The position numbers and the translations under genes are program-made. Positions 1-8,490 of a stretch of 64,000 nt of DNA are shown piece by piece. Origin of the DNA: Streptomyces physcomitrii (GTDB taxonomy: Bacteria > Actinomycetota > Actinomycetes > Streptomycetales > Streptomycetaceae). The stretch is taken from the NCBI RefSeq assembly GCF_012273655.1, contig NZ_JAAWWP010000006.1, positions 290,749 to 354,748 of the forward strand, in the 5' to 3' direction. The notes under the pieces were generated by a model. The model was not told the DNA's origin. It saw only the letters and a list, made by a program, of their open reading frames with translations, and searched no databases. Within the stretch, counting starts at the first letter, position 1. Each line of letters opens with the position of its first letter.

Positions 1-573
1 GGTGCCGAGCAGCAGCGCGTCGCCCGGTGCGAGCAGGGCGCGTGCCGAGGCGAGGAAGGCGGAACGTTCCGCCGGGAGCAGGTTCCCGAGGGTGCCGCCG
101 AGGAAGGCGAGCAGCCGGGGTCCCGGGGTGTCCGGCAGGGTGAGCGCCCCGGTGAAGTCGGCGATCAGACCGTGCACATCGAGGCCGGGATGCTCCTCGG
201 CCAGCGCCTGCCCGGCCTGGCTCAGCGCGCTCGCGCTGACGTCGACCGGTACATAGGCGCGCAGCCCCGCCATCTCCTCCAGGAGGTGCCGGGTCTTCTC
301 GGAGGAGCCCGAGCCCAGCTCCACCAGGGTGCGGGCCCCGGCCGCGGCGGCGATCTCCCCGGCGCGGTCCCGCAGGATCTCCGCCTCGGCGCGGGTCGGG
401 TAGTACTCGTCCAGGCGCGTGATCTCCTCGAAGAGTTCGCTGCCCCGGGCGTCGTAGAACCACTTGGGCGGCAGGGTCTTGGGGGTACGGGTCAGTCCGT
501 GCCGGACGTCGGCGCGCAGGGCGGCGCCGGTCGCGTCCTCGGGCAGGGTGCGGGTGAGATGGAACGGGCTCAC
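1..573 (-). CDS. egtD: L-histidine N-alpha-methyltransferase EgtD (3' end outside window)
   Basis: EgtD trimethylates histidine with three SAM molecules to give hercynine, the first step of ergothioneine synthesis in the cytosol. The visible 191 N-terminal residues contain the family block PKWFYDARGSELFEEITRLD and the SAM-binding motif LVELGSGSSEKT, followed by a strand with VPVDVSASAL. The GTG start at 573 overlaps the egtC stop by four bases (GTGA), so translation is probably coupled. The remaining C-terminal part lies beyond base 1. The family call rests on these motifs and on the position after egtA, egtB and egtC. An egtE lyase gene is not in the window and could lie downstream or elsewhere. 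Confidence 0.93.
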   Translation of the reverse strand, partial: MSPFHLTRTLPEDATGAALRADVRHGLTRTPKTLPPKWFYDARGSELFEEITRLDEYYPTRAEAEILRDRAGEIAAAAGARTLVELGSGSSEKTRHLLEEMAGLRAYVPVDVSASALSQAGQALAEEHPGLDVHGLIADFTGALTLPDTPGPRLLAFLGGTLGNLLPAERSAFLASARALLAPGDALLLGT

Positions 574-1325
574 GCGGACGGCTCCTTGAGTGGGGTCAGC
601 AGGACGTCGCCGCGCTCCGCGAGGAGCAGGGTCCGGTCCGGCACCTGCTGCCAGCGGGGATCCTCGTCATAGGGCTCGGAGGCGGCCACCGTGCCGCCGC
701 CGGGGCGGGCGAGTACGTAGAGGGTGTCGCCCCAGGCGGTGGCGGCGATCCGCTCGCCGTCGGTGACCAGGAGGTTCAGCCGGGAGCCCGGCGCCGCCTC
801 GGCCACCTCCCGTACGGTCGCGGCCATCGCCTCGCCCAGCTCCTCGCCCGCGCGCAGCCGCCCGAGCAGCAGCGCCCAGACGAGGGCGGAGTCGCAGCGC
901 GCCTCCAGGCGGAGCAGCGCGGCCGGGGGCAGCCCGGCGCCGAGCGGCGCCAGGGAGTCCGGCCAGCCGGTGACCGCGCCGTTGTGGCTGAACAGCCAGC
1001 GGTCCGCCGCGAAGGGGGCGGCCGCGGCCTCCCCGTCGGCGCCCGCCTCGGTGGCGTCGCGGACCGCGGCGAGCAGGGCGCCGGTGCGCACCACCCGGGC
1101 CAGGTCCGTGAAGGACAGGTCGGCCCAGATCGGGACCGCGCGCCGGTAGCGGGCCGGTGCCGGGTCGCCCTCGGCGTACCAACCCACCCCGAAACCATCG
1201 GCGTTGACGGTGCCGTGCCGCTGGTGGCGGGGGGCCCAGGACTGCCGGTACAGCGCGTGCGGCGGCCCGAGCAGCAGGTCGCCGACGGGCAACGGCGGTC
1301 CCAGATAGGCGAGGTGACGGCACAT
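570..1325 (-). CDS. egtC: Ergothioneine biosynthesis amidohydrolase EgtC
   Basis: EgtC is a class II glutamine-amidotransferase-like Ntn hydrolase that removes the gamma-glutamyl group from gamma-glutamyl-hercynylcysteine sulfoxide. The protein has 251 residues and begins MCRHLAYLG, so Cys2 becomes the N-terminal nucleophile after Met removal. It continues with the typical NADGFGVGWYAEGD and SHNGAVTGW segments. The ATG at 1325 shares one base with the egtB stop (TGATG), and the stop overlaps the egtD start. This is the third gene of a tightly packed four-gene operon. Nothing looks truncated. Confidence 0.93.
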   Translation of the reverse strand: MCRHLAYLGPPLPVGDLLLGPPHALYRQSWAPRHQRHGTVNADGFGVGWYAEGDPAPARYRRAVPIWADLSFTDLARVVRTGALLAAVRDATEAGADGEAAAAPFAADRWLFSHNGAVTGWPDSLAPLGAGLPPAALLRLEARCDSALVWALLLGRLRAGEELGEAMAATVREVAEAAPGSRLNLLVTDGERIAATAWGDTLYVLARPGGGTVAASEPYDEDPRWQQVPDRTLLLAERGDVLLTPLKEPSA

Positions 1326-2713
1326 CAGGCGATCCCCTCCCCGGGGGCGGCGTCCCTGGCGGTGCGGAAACCGGAGAAGATCTGGCGCCGCACGGGATAG
1401 TCCCAGTTGCGGAAGGTGCCCCGGCAGGCCACCGCGTCCACGGCGAAGGAACCGCCGCGCAGCACCTTGTACTCGGGGCCGAAGAAGACCTCCGAGTACT
1501 CCCGGTAGGGGAAGGCCGCGAAGCCCGGGTAGGGATCGAAGCCGCTGGACGTCCACTCCCAGACATCGCCGATCAACTGCCGTACGCCGAGCGGTGACCG
1601 GCCCTTCGGGTAGCTGCCCGCCGGGGCCGGGCGCAGATGGCGCTGGCCCAGGTTGGCGTGTTCCGCGGTCGGTTCGGCGTCGCCCCAGGGGAAGCGGGTG
1701 GAGCGGCCGGTCGCCGGGTCGTGGCGGGCCGCCTTCTCCCACTCCCGCTCGGTCGGCAGCCGCCGCCCCGCCCAGCGCGCGTAGGCATCGGCCTCGTACC
1801 AACTCACGTGCAGGACCGGCTCGTTCGGGGGCACCTCCTCGGTGACCCCGAAGCGGCGGCGCAGCCACCGGCCGCCCTCGCGGCGCCAGAACAGCGGGGC
1901 GGTGATCTGCTGCCTGCGCAGGTGCAGCAGGCCCTCGGGGTGCCACCAGCGGGGGTCCTCGTAGCCGCCGCTCTCCAGGAAGCGGAGGTAGGCGCCGTTG
2001 GTGACCGGGGTGGTGTCGAGGTAGTAGGCGCCGGTGGACACGCGGTGCGCCGGGCGTTCGTTGTCGAGCGCCCAGGGCTCGGTGGAGGTCCCCATGGTGA
2101 ACTCGCCCGCGGGGACGAGGACTTCACCGGGCAGCTCCGGCCCCTCGGGCGGCGGCGCCGGGTCGGGGGCGGTCAGCGCGGCCTCGCCCCTGCGGAGCTG
2201 ATGGGTGATCAGCATCGTCTCGTCGTGCTGCTGTTCGTGCTGGGCGATCATGCCGAAGGCGAAGCCCGCGTCGGTCAGGGGCGTTCCGCGGAAGGCGGAG
2301 CGCTCCAGTACGTCCAGGGCCCGGCCGCGCACCTCGGCGGCGTAGCGCCGCGCCTCGGCGGGCGGCAGCAGCGGCAGCGAGGGCCGCTCGGCGCGCGGGT
2401 GCTCGAAGGCGTCGTACAGCGGGTCGATCTCCGGGTGGATCGGGTCGTGGCCGCCGACGGCGCGCAGCAGCCACTGCTCCTCCTGGTTGCCGATATGGGC
2501 CAGGTCCCAGACCAGCGGGGACATCAACGGCGAGTGCTGGGCGGTGAGTTCGCGCTCGTCCACACAGTCGGTCAGCAGCGAGGTCCGCTCCCGGGCCCGC
2601 AGCAGCGCGGCGAGCGCGCGCTCGCGCAGTACCTCGGGCGGTGGTGCGGCGGCCTCTGCCGCGGCGACCGGGGCGGTCGCGGTGGTCTTCTCGGTACGGT
2701 CGCGGCCGGTCAT
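1325..2713 (-). CDS. egtB: Ergothioneine sulfoxide synthase EgtB
   Basis: EgtB is a non-haem iron enzyme that joins hercynine to a gamma-glutamylcysteine (or cysteine) sulfur with O2. The 462-residue protein has an N-terminal DinB-like domain followed by a formylglycine-generating-enzyme-type domain starting near VLVPAGEFTMGT. The three iron-ligand histidines are visible: one in WDLAHIGNQEEQW (about His73) and two in the HEQQHDE motif (about His159 and His163). The end, VLRGGSFAVDAVACRGTFRN to GFRTARD, is typical of the FGE fold. The ATG at 2713 overlaps the egtA stop by four bases (ATGA). The likely gamma-Glu-Cys donor is made by the upstream egtA product. Confidence 0.95.
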   Translation of the reverse strand: MTGRDRTEKTTATAPVAAAEAAAPPPEVLRERALAALLRARERTSLLTDCVDERELTAQHSPLMSPLVWDLAHIGNQEEQWLLRAVGGHDPIHPEIDPLYDAFEHPRAERPSLPLLPPAEARRYAAEVRGRALDVLERSAFRGTPLTDAGFAFGMIAQHEQQHDETMLITHQLRRGEAALTAPDPAPPPEGPELPGEVLVPAGEFTMGTSTEPWALDNERPAHRVSTGAYYLDTTPVTNGAYLRFLESGGYEDPRWWHPEGLLHLRRQQITAPLFWRREGGRWLRRRFGVTEEVPPNEPVLHVSWYEADAYARWAGRRLPTEREWEKAARHDPATGRSTRFPWGDAEPTAEHANLGQRHLRPAPAGSYPKGRSPLGVRQLIGDVWEWTSSGFDPYPGFAAFPYREYSEVFFGPEYKVLRGGSFAVDAVACRGTFRNWDYPVRRQIFSGFRTARDAAPGEGIA

Positions 2714-3990
2714 CGCGGAAGGTCCTTCCCGTGCACGGTGAAACTGTCGATCAGATCGTCGGCGGGGCAGCGGCCCGCCGAGACATGGCGCTCGGTGAAC
2801 TCGCCCACCGCCCGCAGCACCCGCTCGCTCGCGCCGATCCGCGGCAGCGCCTCCAGGGCGGCCCGGAAGACGCGCTGCGCGGCCTCGTGCAGCTCCGGGT
2901 CCCGCAGGGCCTCGCGGGCGGCGGTCTCCCACAGCGCGTTGTGCGGGGCGGGGCCGTCACCGCAGCGTTCGGCGAGCGATTTGACGGTGCGGTAGGCCGT
3001 CTCCGCGGCGGCCGGGTCGTCGAAGAGGGCCGTGGTCACCGCGAAGGGCACCACCCAGCCGTCCTCGCCCGGCTGCGCGTCGATCATGCGCAGCTCCAGG
3101 TGCCCGCGCGGGCGCACCGGTGGGAAGAGGGTGGTCAGGTGGTACTCCAGATCGGCCCGGGTCGGTCTTCTGGGCCCGGCGCCCTCGGCCCAGTCGCGGA
3201 AGGTGAGCCCCTCCGGCACCGGCCAGGGCCCGGACTCCTCGCGCAGGCACATCACGGGCGCGTCCAGGACCCGGCGCGACCAGGCCGTGCGCGGGTCCTC
3301 GTCCAGCGCGGGAGCGGCGCTGCGGCCCGGTTCGATGCCGGCCCAGAAGGACTGCCGGGTGGACCGCCAGCCGGTGAGCCGGCCCGCGAGGAGCGGGGAG
3401 TTGGCGAAGGCCGCCACCAGGACGGGACCGAGGAAGTGGGCGAGCAGCCAGCGCCGGGAGTGGCCGAGGGGTCCCGGCTCCTCGTATCCGGCGTCGAGGC
3501 AGACCTGCACCGAGGCCGAGGCGCACATCATGCCGCGGCCGGCCGGACCGGCCCGGTCGAGGTAGGTCTCCATCGCGTCGTAGCGCGGTTCGCGCAGCAG
3601 CCGCGTGGGCTCGCACCAGGGGTTGGTGCCGTGCCCGGTGAGCGCGAGGCCCCGGGGGGCGAGCGCCGTACGCAGCAGGTTCAGATCCGCCGTGACGGCG
3701 TTGACGCAGTCCATCAGGGCGGGGGCGGGCAGGGAGGAGAGTTCCAGCTGGCCGCCGGGCTCGACGGTCAGCGGGGAGCTGAGGGGCAGGGCGCGCAGTG
3801 CGCGGCAGGTCTCTTCCAGGCGCTCGGCCGTCAGCGGCTCGTGCGGCCGGGCGGGGTCGTGCAGCAGCCATTCGACCTCGACACCCACGGTGCGGGGCGG
3901 GCCGGTCTTGAAGCAGATGCCGTGGACGATGTCGTCCACGTCCGCCACGGAGACTCCCGTGTCGGAACTCGTACATTCTCCTTCGGACAT
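2710..3990 (-). CDS. egtA: Glutamate-cysteine ligase EgtA
   Basis: EgtA uses ATP to make gamma-glutamylcysteine, the sulfur donor for EgtB. The 426-residue protein carries the GCS2-type motifs GVEVEWLL, VEPGGQLELSS and GRGMMCASASVQV, and HLELRMIDAQPG near the substrate site. The open frame continues far upstream, but the ATG at 3990 is chosen because AGGAGA sits about 10 bases before it and because the upstream codons do not resemble the family. It is the first gene of the minus-strand egtABCD operon, so the promoter should lie in 3991-4450. Confidence 0.93.
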   Translation of the reverse strand: MSEGECTSSDTGVSVADVDDIVHGICFKTGPPRTVGVEVEWLLHDPARPHEPLTAERLEETCRALRALPLSSPLTVEPGGQLELSSLPAPALMDCVNAVTADLNLLRTALAPRGLALTGHGTNPWCEPTRLLREPRYDAMETYLDRAGPAGRGMMCASASVQVCLDAGYEEPGPLGHSRRWLLAHFLGPVLVAAFANSPLLAGRLTGWRSTRQSFWAGIEPGRSAAPALDEDPRTAWSRRVLDAPVMCLREESGPWPVPEGLTFRDWAEGAGPRRPTRADLEYHLTTLFPPVRPRGHLELRMIDAQPGEDGWVVPFAVTTALFDDPAAAETAYRTVKSLAERCGDGPAPHNALWETAAREALRDPELHEAAQRVFRAALEALPRIGASERVLRAVGEFTERHVSAGRCPADDLIDSFTVHGKDLPR

Positions 3991-4451
3991 CCCAGGGTTC
4001 TCCTGATCTCCGTTCGGCGCAAAGGCGGGCACGGTGGCGCCCACCCGTACAGCCAAAACCTTCTCGGCGGATCCCACAAGAGTGCCCAAGCCGGGCGAAA
4101 GCTTCCCGTCGTGGCGGCCTCGCGTGCCCGGACCCTCGCGCTCTCCCGGTTCCCGGGATCGCCCGGGGTATGCCCGGGGCTGCGGCGGGGGCGGCGCCGG
4201 AGACCGGCACCGCCCCCTGGTGGTGCAGACAAGGGACATTCTCGCCGAGAGGGCGCGCGGTGTCGCGCTGGAGGGCGACCGTGCGTGCGCGGGCCCGGGC
4301 GCGGAGGGTTGGTGCGCGCGCCCGCGTACGAGGGCGGCGCGCACGGCGGCGCACCGGAGCGGGCCCGGGCGCGCACGGGCGTGCGAGCGCCCGGGGTGCG
4401 CCGGGAGTACGGGGGAGTGGGGGAGCGCGTCAGGGGTGGGCGCGGGGCGCC
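3991..4451. other. Intergenic region upstream of egtA
   Basis: This 461-base stretch separates the egtA start from the stop of the PemK/MazF-like gene on the same strand. It must hold the egt operon promoter. I could not identify a convincing -35/-10 pair. A GGGAT on the minus strand near 4072 is not followed by GTT at the 18-base spacing of a SigR promoter. The left third is less GC-rich; the right part is purine-rich repeat-like sequence without a recognisable gene. Confidence 0.5.
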
Positions 4452-4916
4452 TCAGTGCCAGCCGTAGCGCTCGCGCAGCCGGTTCACCACCAGGTCGAAG
4501 CGGCCGCGGTCCAGGGCGCAGGCCTCGCGCCGCATGCCCTTCTCGTGCACCCGCAGCACCCGGTCGAGGTCGACCCAGGAGTCGCGGCCCGCGCTGTCCC
4601 AGGGGCCGCTGCCGATCGGCACCCACTCCCGGTCGTTCGCGTGCCGCTTGCTGGACAGCTGGACGGCGAGCAGGGTGCTGCCCGCCTCCCGGGCCACCAC
4701 CAGGACCGGCCGGTCCTTGCCGCGCCCGTCGTTCTCCTCGTAGGGCACCCATGTCCAGACGATCTCCCCGGGGTCGGGGTCGCCGTCGTGCGCCGGCGCG
4801 TACTCGGTGCGCACCCGGCCCACCCGCGCGGGGTCCGCCTGGGTGGTGGCGGTGGGACCGGAGCGGCCGGGACCGGCGGGTGCCCCGCCGCGGGGTGGTT
4901 CGGTGTGGGCTGTCAC
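4452..4916 (-). CDS. PemK/MazF-family growth-inhibitor-like protein
   Basis: The conserved C-terminal part resembles PemK/MazF ribonuclease toxins: GEIVWTWVPYEENDGRGKDRPVLVV (key residues W-PYEE-DGRGK-RPV), then VQLSSKRH and WVDLDRVLRVHEKGMRREACALDRGRFD. The start is uncertain. GTG at 4916 gives 154 residues with a low-complexity N-terminus, and another GTG lies three codons upstream. Toxin families of this kind cleave mRNA and are normally paired with an antitoxin, but no antitoxin-sized gene is visible next to it. Many Streptomyces genomes carry such solitary PemK-like proteins of unknown role, so toxin activity is inference only. Confidence 0.72.
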   Translation of the reverse strand: MTAHTEPPRGGAPAGPGRSGPTATTQADPARVGRVRTEYAPAHDGDPDPGEIVWTWVPYEENDGRGKDRPVLVVAREAGSTLLAVQLSSKRHANDREWVPIGSGPWDSAGRDSWVDLDRVLRVHEKGMRREACALDRGRFDLVVNRLRERYGWH

Positions 4917-5190
4917 GGCGGCCACGTTAGAGAAGGCGCCCGCGCGGCCGGTGCGCGGGGTCGCCCACTCCGGCGCGTGGACCCCAAAGGGCGCCCGCGC
5001 GCTGAGCACGTACGACCCCGTTCCGCGCCGGGGTGCGCTCCCCGCTCGGCGCTCCCCGCTCCTCCGTCGCCCGCCCCGTTCCTCCGGCGCCCGTCGCGCG
5101 CGTACGGCCACGTCAGCGGTCCGCACCGCCGACGGCCGCCCCGTATCCGCCGGTTCGCCGCACCGCCCCGCGTGGCAGGATGCACAGGTC

Positions 5191-6252
5191 ATGAGGCATA
5201 TTCCGGAGGAACCCGAGGCGCAGGGCGCGCCACCTCGCGTCCCTCGGCAGCGGTCCACGGGCGCGGTGCCGACCAGCGCCGATGTCGCCCGCCGCGCGGG
5301 AGTCTCCCGGGCCACGGTCTCCTATGTGCTCAACAACGCCACCGCGGTGCGCATCAGCGAGCCCACCCGCCGCCGGGTGCGCGAGGCCGCCCGGGAGCTC
5401 GGCTACGTCCCGCACGCCGCCGCCCGCAGCCTGCGCGCCGGGCAGAGCCGGATGGTCCTGATGCCCGCGCCGGGCGCCCCGGTCGGCGCCCTCTACCACC
5501 GCTTCTTCCACGACCTCCAGTGGGCGCTGAGCCGCCTGGACTACACCGTGGTGCAGTACGGCAGCGCCGGTCTCACGGGCGACGAGGCCGCCCTCGCCTG
5601 GGCGGAGCTGCGGCCGGTAGCCGTGGTGGCGCCCGGCATCCACGAGCTGGGGCCCGCGGGCGTCGCCGTTCTCAAGCGCTCCGGCGCCCGTGCGGTGATC
5701 ACCGTCGGACCCTGCCCGGTGGAGGGCGCGCACGCCCTGCTCACCGACCACGGCGAGGTCGGGCGCTGCGCCGCGGAGCACCTGCTGGCCCGCGGCCGCC
5801 GGCGCCTCGGGGTCGTCATGCCGGAGCAGCCCGCCCTCGCCGTGTACGCGCGCGCCCGCCTCGCCGGGGTCCGGGCGGCGGCCGCCCGGGTGGGCGCCGA
5901 GGTCACCGAACTGCCCCTGGCCTACGAGGAGACGGCGGCGGCCCGGCTCGCCGCCGACTGGCCCGAGCGGGGCGTGGACGGCGTCTTCGCCTACAGCGAC
6001 GAGTACGCGATGCTCCTGATGGCGGCCCTCCAGGACCGGGGCATCCGGGTGCCCGCGGACACCGCGGTGGTCGGCGTCGACGACCTGATGCTCGGCAGAC
6101 TGCTGCGCCCGCGCCTGACCACGGTACGGATGGACCTGCCCTCGGCCCAGGAGCTGGCCGAACTGGTGGACCGCACGGTGCGCCATCCGGGCACCTCACC
6201 GACCGTGCGCGATCTGCTCGGCGTCACACTGGTCGCGCGCGAGTCGAGCTGA
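5191..6252 (+). CDS. LacI-family transcriptional regulator
   Basis: This 353-residue protein has a LacI helix-turn-helix at about residues 30-85 (ADVARRAGVSRATVSYVLNN, then GYVPHAAARSLR) followed by a periplasmic-binding-protein-like sensor domain. The sensor ends with the usual VVGVDDLMLGRLLRPRLTTVR segment. The N-terminus carries a roughly 25-residue extension rich in Pro and Arg before the helix-turn-helix. The ATG at 5191 is the first start after GGCAGG. It stands alone: no transporter or sugar enzyme is adjacent and the next gene is convergent. Its ligand therefore cannot be guessed from context. Confidence 0.9.
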   Translation: MRHIPEEPEAQGAPPRVPRQRSTGAVPTSADVARRAGVSRATVSYVLNNATAVRISEPTRRRVREAARELGYVPHAAARSLRAGQSRMVLMPAPGAPVGALYHRFFHDLQWALSRLDYTVVQYGSAGLTGDEAALAWAELRPVAVVAPGIHELGPAGVAVLKRSGARAVITVGPCPVEGAHALLTDHGEVGRCAAEHLLARGRRRLGVVMPEQPALAVYARARLAGVRAAAARVGAEVTELPLAYEETAAARLAADWPERGVDGVFAYSDEYAMLLMAALQDRGIRVPADTAVVGVDDLMLGRLLRPRLTTVRMDLPSAQELAELVDRTVRHPGTSPTVRDLLGVTLVARESS

Positions 6253-6417
6253 GGACCGTAAGGGCTGAGCTGAGAACCGTACGGCAGGGCAGGCACGGCG
6301 CGTACGGCGAGCACCGCTCGGGCGGCGGGCACGGCAGCCACGGAACGCACGACAGCGGGCGCACCCCCAGGGCGCGCCCGCTGCCTGCCTGCCGGTCGCT
6401 CTGCTCTCCGCCGGGGC

Positions 6418-6816
6418 TCAGGCCCCGGGCTCGGCGCCGCCCGCCTGCTGGGCGGCCTCCGCCTCCGCGATCGACTTGCGTACCTCGTCCATGTCGAGAT
6501 TCCGGGCCTGCCCGATCACGTCCACCAGGGCGGACTCCGGCAGGGCGCCGGGCTGCGCGAACACGGCCACCTGGTCGCGGACGATCATCAGGGTCGGGAT
6601 CGACTGGATGTTGAAGGCCTGGGCCAGTTCCGGCTGGGCCTCCGTGTCGATCTTGCCGAAGACCAGGTCCGGGTTGGACTCGGCGGCCTTCTCGTAAACG
6701 GGGGCGAACTGGCGGCACGGACCGCACCAGGAGGCCCAGAAGTCGATCAGGACGAAGGCGTTGTCCGTGACCGTCTGGTCGAAGTTCTCCTTGGTGAGTT
6801 CCACTGTGCTGGTCAT
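6418..6816 (-). CDS. trxA: Thioredoxin
   Basis: This 132-residue thioredoxin has the catalytic WCGPC motif in FWASWCGPCRQF and the cis-proline segment IQSIPTLMIVRDQ. The C-terminal tail of about 25 residues (EVRKSIAEAEAAQQAGGAEPGA) is longer than in E. coli thioredoxin and rich in Ala and Glu. It reduces protein disulfides in the cytosol. The ATG at 6816 follows GAGGGGAC. Transcription probably starts from a perfect SigR-type promoter at 6880-6905, which places the gene in the thiol-oxidative-stress response. A disulfide oxidoreductase gene is divergent to it. The symbol denotes the family; Streptomyces has several thioredoxin paralogues. Confidence 0.92.
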   Translation of the reverse strand: MTSTVELTKENFDQTVTDNAFVLIDFWASWCGPCRQFAPVYEKAAESNPDLVFGKIDTEAQPELAQAFNIQSIPTLMIVRDQVAVFAQPGALPESALVDVIGQARNLDMDEVRKSIAEAEAAQQAGGAEPGA

Positions 6817-6879
6817 GGTGTCCCCTCGATCGGATATCGGATGGCGGCGGGTCGATTCGTACCGGCTTCCGCTGCACAC

Positions 6880-6905
6880 AACGGTGCCTGTTCGCCATGT
6901 ATTCC
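6880..6905 (-). promoter_or_regulatory. SigR-type promoter of the thioredoxin gene
   Basis: On the minus strand GGAAT (6905-6901) is followed by exactly 18 bases and then GTT (6882-6880). This matches the GGAAT-N18-GTT consensus of the Streptomyces disulfide-stress sigma factor SigR. It lies 64 bases upstream of the thioredoxin start and points toward it. Known SigR targets include thioredoxin systems, which supports the call. Confidence 0.85.
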
Positions 6906-6955
6906 GCGCGCGTACCCGTGTGGCCCCCGCGCACACCTCGGTCCAGACTGGCGTC

Positions 6956-8440
6956 ATGACGTCAAGCGCGAACACCGGTGGGACAGGCGAGCAGAGCGGC
7001 AGGACCGGCGGGACGGACGGCGGGACCAGTGAGTACGACGTGGTGGTGCTCGGCGCCGGGCCGGTGGGCGAGAACTTCGCCGAACGCGCGCGGGCGGCGG
7101 GGCTGAGCGTGGCGGTGGTGGAGAGCGAACTCGTCGGCGGCGAGTGCTCCTACTGGGCGTGCATGCCCAGCAAGGCGCTGCTGCGGCCGGTGATCACCCA
7201 GGCCGACGCCCGCCGGGTGCCCGGGGTGCGGGGGCAGGTCGAGGGGCCGCTCGACGCCGAGGCGGTGCTCGCCCACCGGGACGCCTTCGCCTCCCAGTGG
7301 AAGGACGACGGCCAGGTCCAGTGGCTGGACGGCATCGGGGCCCGCCTCTACCGGGGGCAGGGCCGGCTGGACGGCACCCGGCGGGTCACCGTCACCGCCG
7401 CCGACGGCGCCCGGCGCACCCTGACCGCCCGGCACGCCGTCGCCGTCTGCACCGGCAGCCGGGCCGTGCTGCCCCAGCTGCCCGGCATGGACGGGGCGCG
7501 GCCCTGGACCAGCCGCGAGGCGACCAGCGCCGAGTCGGTGCCGCCCCGGCTCGCGGTGGTCGGCGGCGGAGTGGTCGGCGTGGAGATGGCCACCGCCTGG
7601 CAGGCGCTCGGCTCCCGGGTGACCCTGCTCGCCCGGGACCGGGGGCTGCTGCCGCGGATGGAGCCCTTCGCGGGCGAACTCGTCGCCGAGTCGCTGCGCG
7701 GCGCCGGGGCCGAGGTGCGCCTCGGGGTCTCGGTCACCTCCGTGCACCGGGAGGGCGGCACCGTCACCCTCGGGCTCGACGACGGCGGGAGCGTCCAGGC
7801 CGAGGAGGTCCTCTTCGCGACCGGCCGCGCCCCGCGCACCGAGGACCTCGGCCTGGAGACGGTCGGCCTCGAACCGGGCGGCTGGCTGGACGTGGACGAC
7901 AGCTGCCGGGTGCACGGCTTCGACTGGCTGTACGCGGTCGGTGACGTCAACCACCGGGCACTCCTCACCCATCAGGGCAAGTACCAGGCCCGGATCGCGG
8001 GCGCCGCCCTCGCCGCCCGCGCCCAGGGCGTCCCCCTCCTGGAGAGCGACCCCTGGGGCGCCCACGCGGCGACCGCCGACCACCGGGCCGTACCGCAGGT
8101 CGTCTTCACCGATCCCGAGGTGGCCGCGGTCGGCCCCACCCTCGCCGAGGCCGAGGCGGCGGGCCACCGGGTGCGCGCGGTGGACTACGACCTGTCCGGG
8201 GTCGCCGGGGCCGCCCTCTTCGTCGACGGCTACCGGGGGAAGGCCCGGATGCTCGTCGACCTGGACCGCGAGGTGCTCCTCGGCGTCACCTTCGTCGGCC
8301 CCGGCGTCGGCGAACTCCTGCAGTCGGCCACCCTCGCCGTCGCCGGGGAGATCCCGGTCGAGCGCCTGTGGCACGCCGTGCCCGCGTATCCGACGATCAG
8401 CGAGGTGTGGCTGCGCCTCCTGGAGACGTACCGGGGCTGA
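6956..8440 (+). CDS. NAD(P)/FAD-dependent disulfide oxidoreductase (dihydrolipoyl dehydrogenase / mercuric reductase family)
   Basis: The 494-residue flavoprotein has an FAD-binding motif VVLGAGPVGENFAERA near residue 30, a redox-active CX4C disulfide (GGECSYWACMPSKALLRP), an NAD(P) motif VVGGGVVGVEMA, a second FAD motif WLYAVGDVN and a C-terminal dimerisation domain. The last lacks the His-Glu dyad signature (HAHPT) of true lipoamide dehydrogenases and reads WHAVPAYPTISEVW. The substrate is unknown; a low-molecular-weight disulfide or quinone is possible. The ATG at 6956 is chosen because upstream codons overlap the divergent promoter region. It is divergent to the thioredoxin gene. Confidence 0.88.
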   Translation: MTSSANTGGTGEQSGRTGGTDGGTSEYDVVVLGAGPVGENFAERARAAGLSVAVVESELVGGECSYWACMPSKALLRPVITQADARRVPGVRGQVEGPLDAEAVLAHRDAFASQWKDDGQVQWLDGIGARLYRGQGRLDGTRRVTVTAADGARRTLTARHAVAVCTGSRAVLPQLPGMDGARPWTSREATSAESVPPRLAVVGGGVVGVEMATAWQALGSRVTLLARDRGLLPRMEPFAGELVAESLRGAGAEVRLGVSVTSVHREGGTVTLGLDDGGSVQAEEVLFATGRAPRTEDLGLETVGLEPGGWLDVDDSCRVHGFDWLYAVGDVNHRALLTHQGKYQARIAGAALAARAQGVPLLESDPWGAHAATADHRAVPQVVFTDPEVAAVGPTLAEAEAAGHRVRAVDYDLSGVAGAALFVDGYRGKARMLVDLDREVLLGVTFVGPGVGELLQSATLAVAGEIPVERLWHAVPAYPTISEVWLRLLETYRG

Positions 8441-8490
8441 CGTACGGCGGCTGAGGTACCGCCGCGAGAGGCGCGGTGACGCGGGGCGGC

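Noticed and set aside
4060..4090. SigR promoter before egtA
   Set aside because: A GGGAT is present on the minus strand, but the 18-base position downstream reads CTG rather than GTT.
2710..4752. Upstream extension of egtA to about 680 codons
   Set aside because: High GC keeps the frame open. The ribosome-binding site and family similarity place the start at 3990, and the extension overlaps the PemK-like gene.
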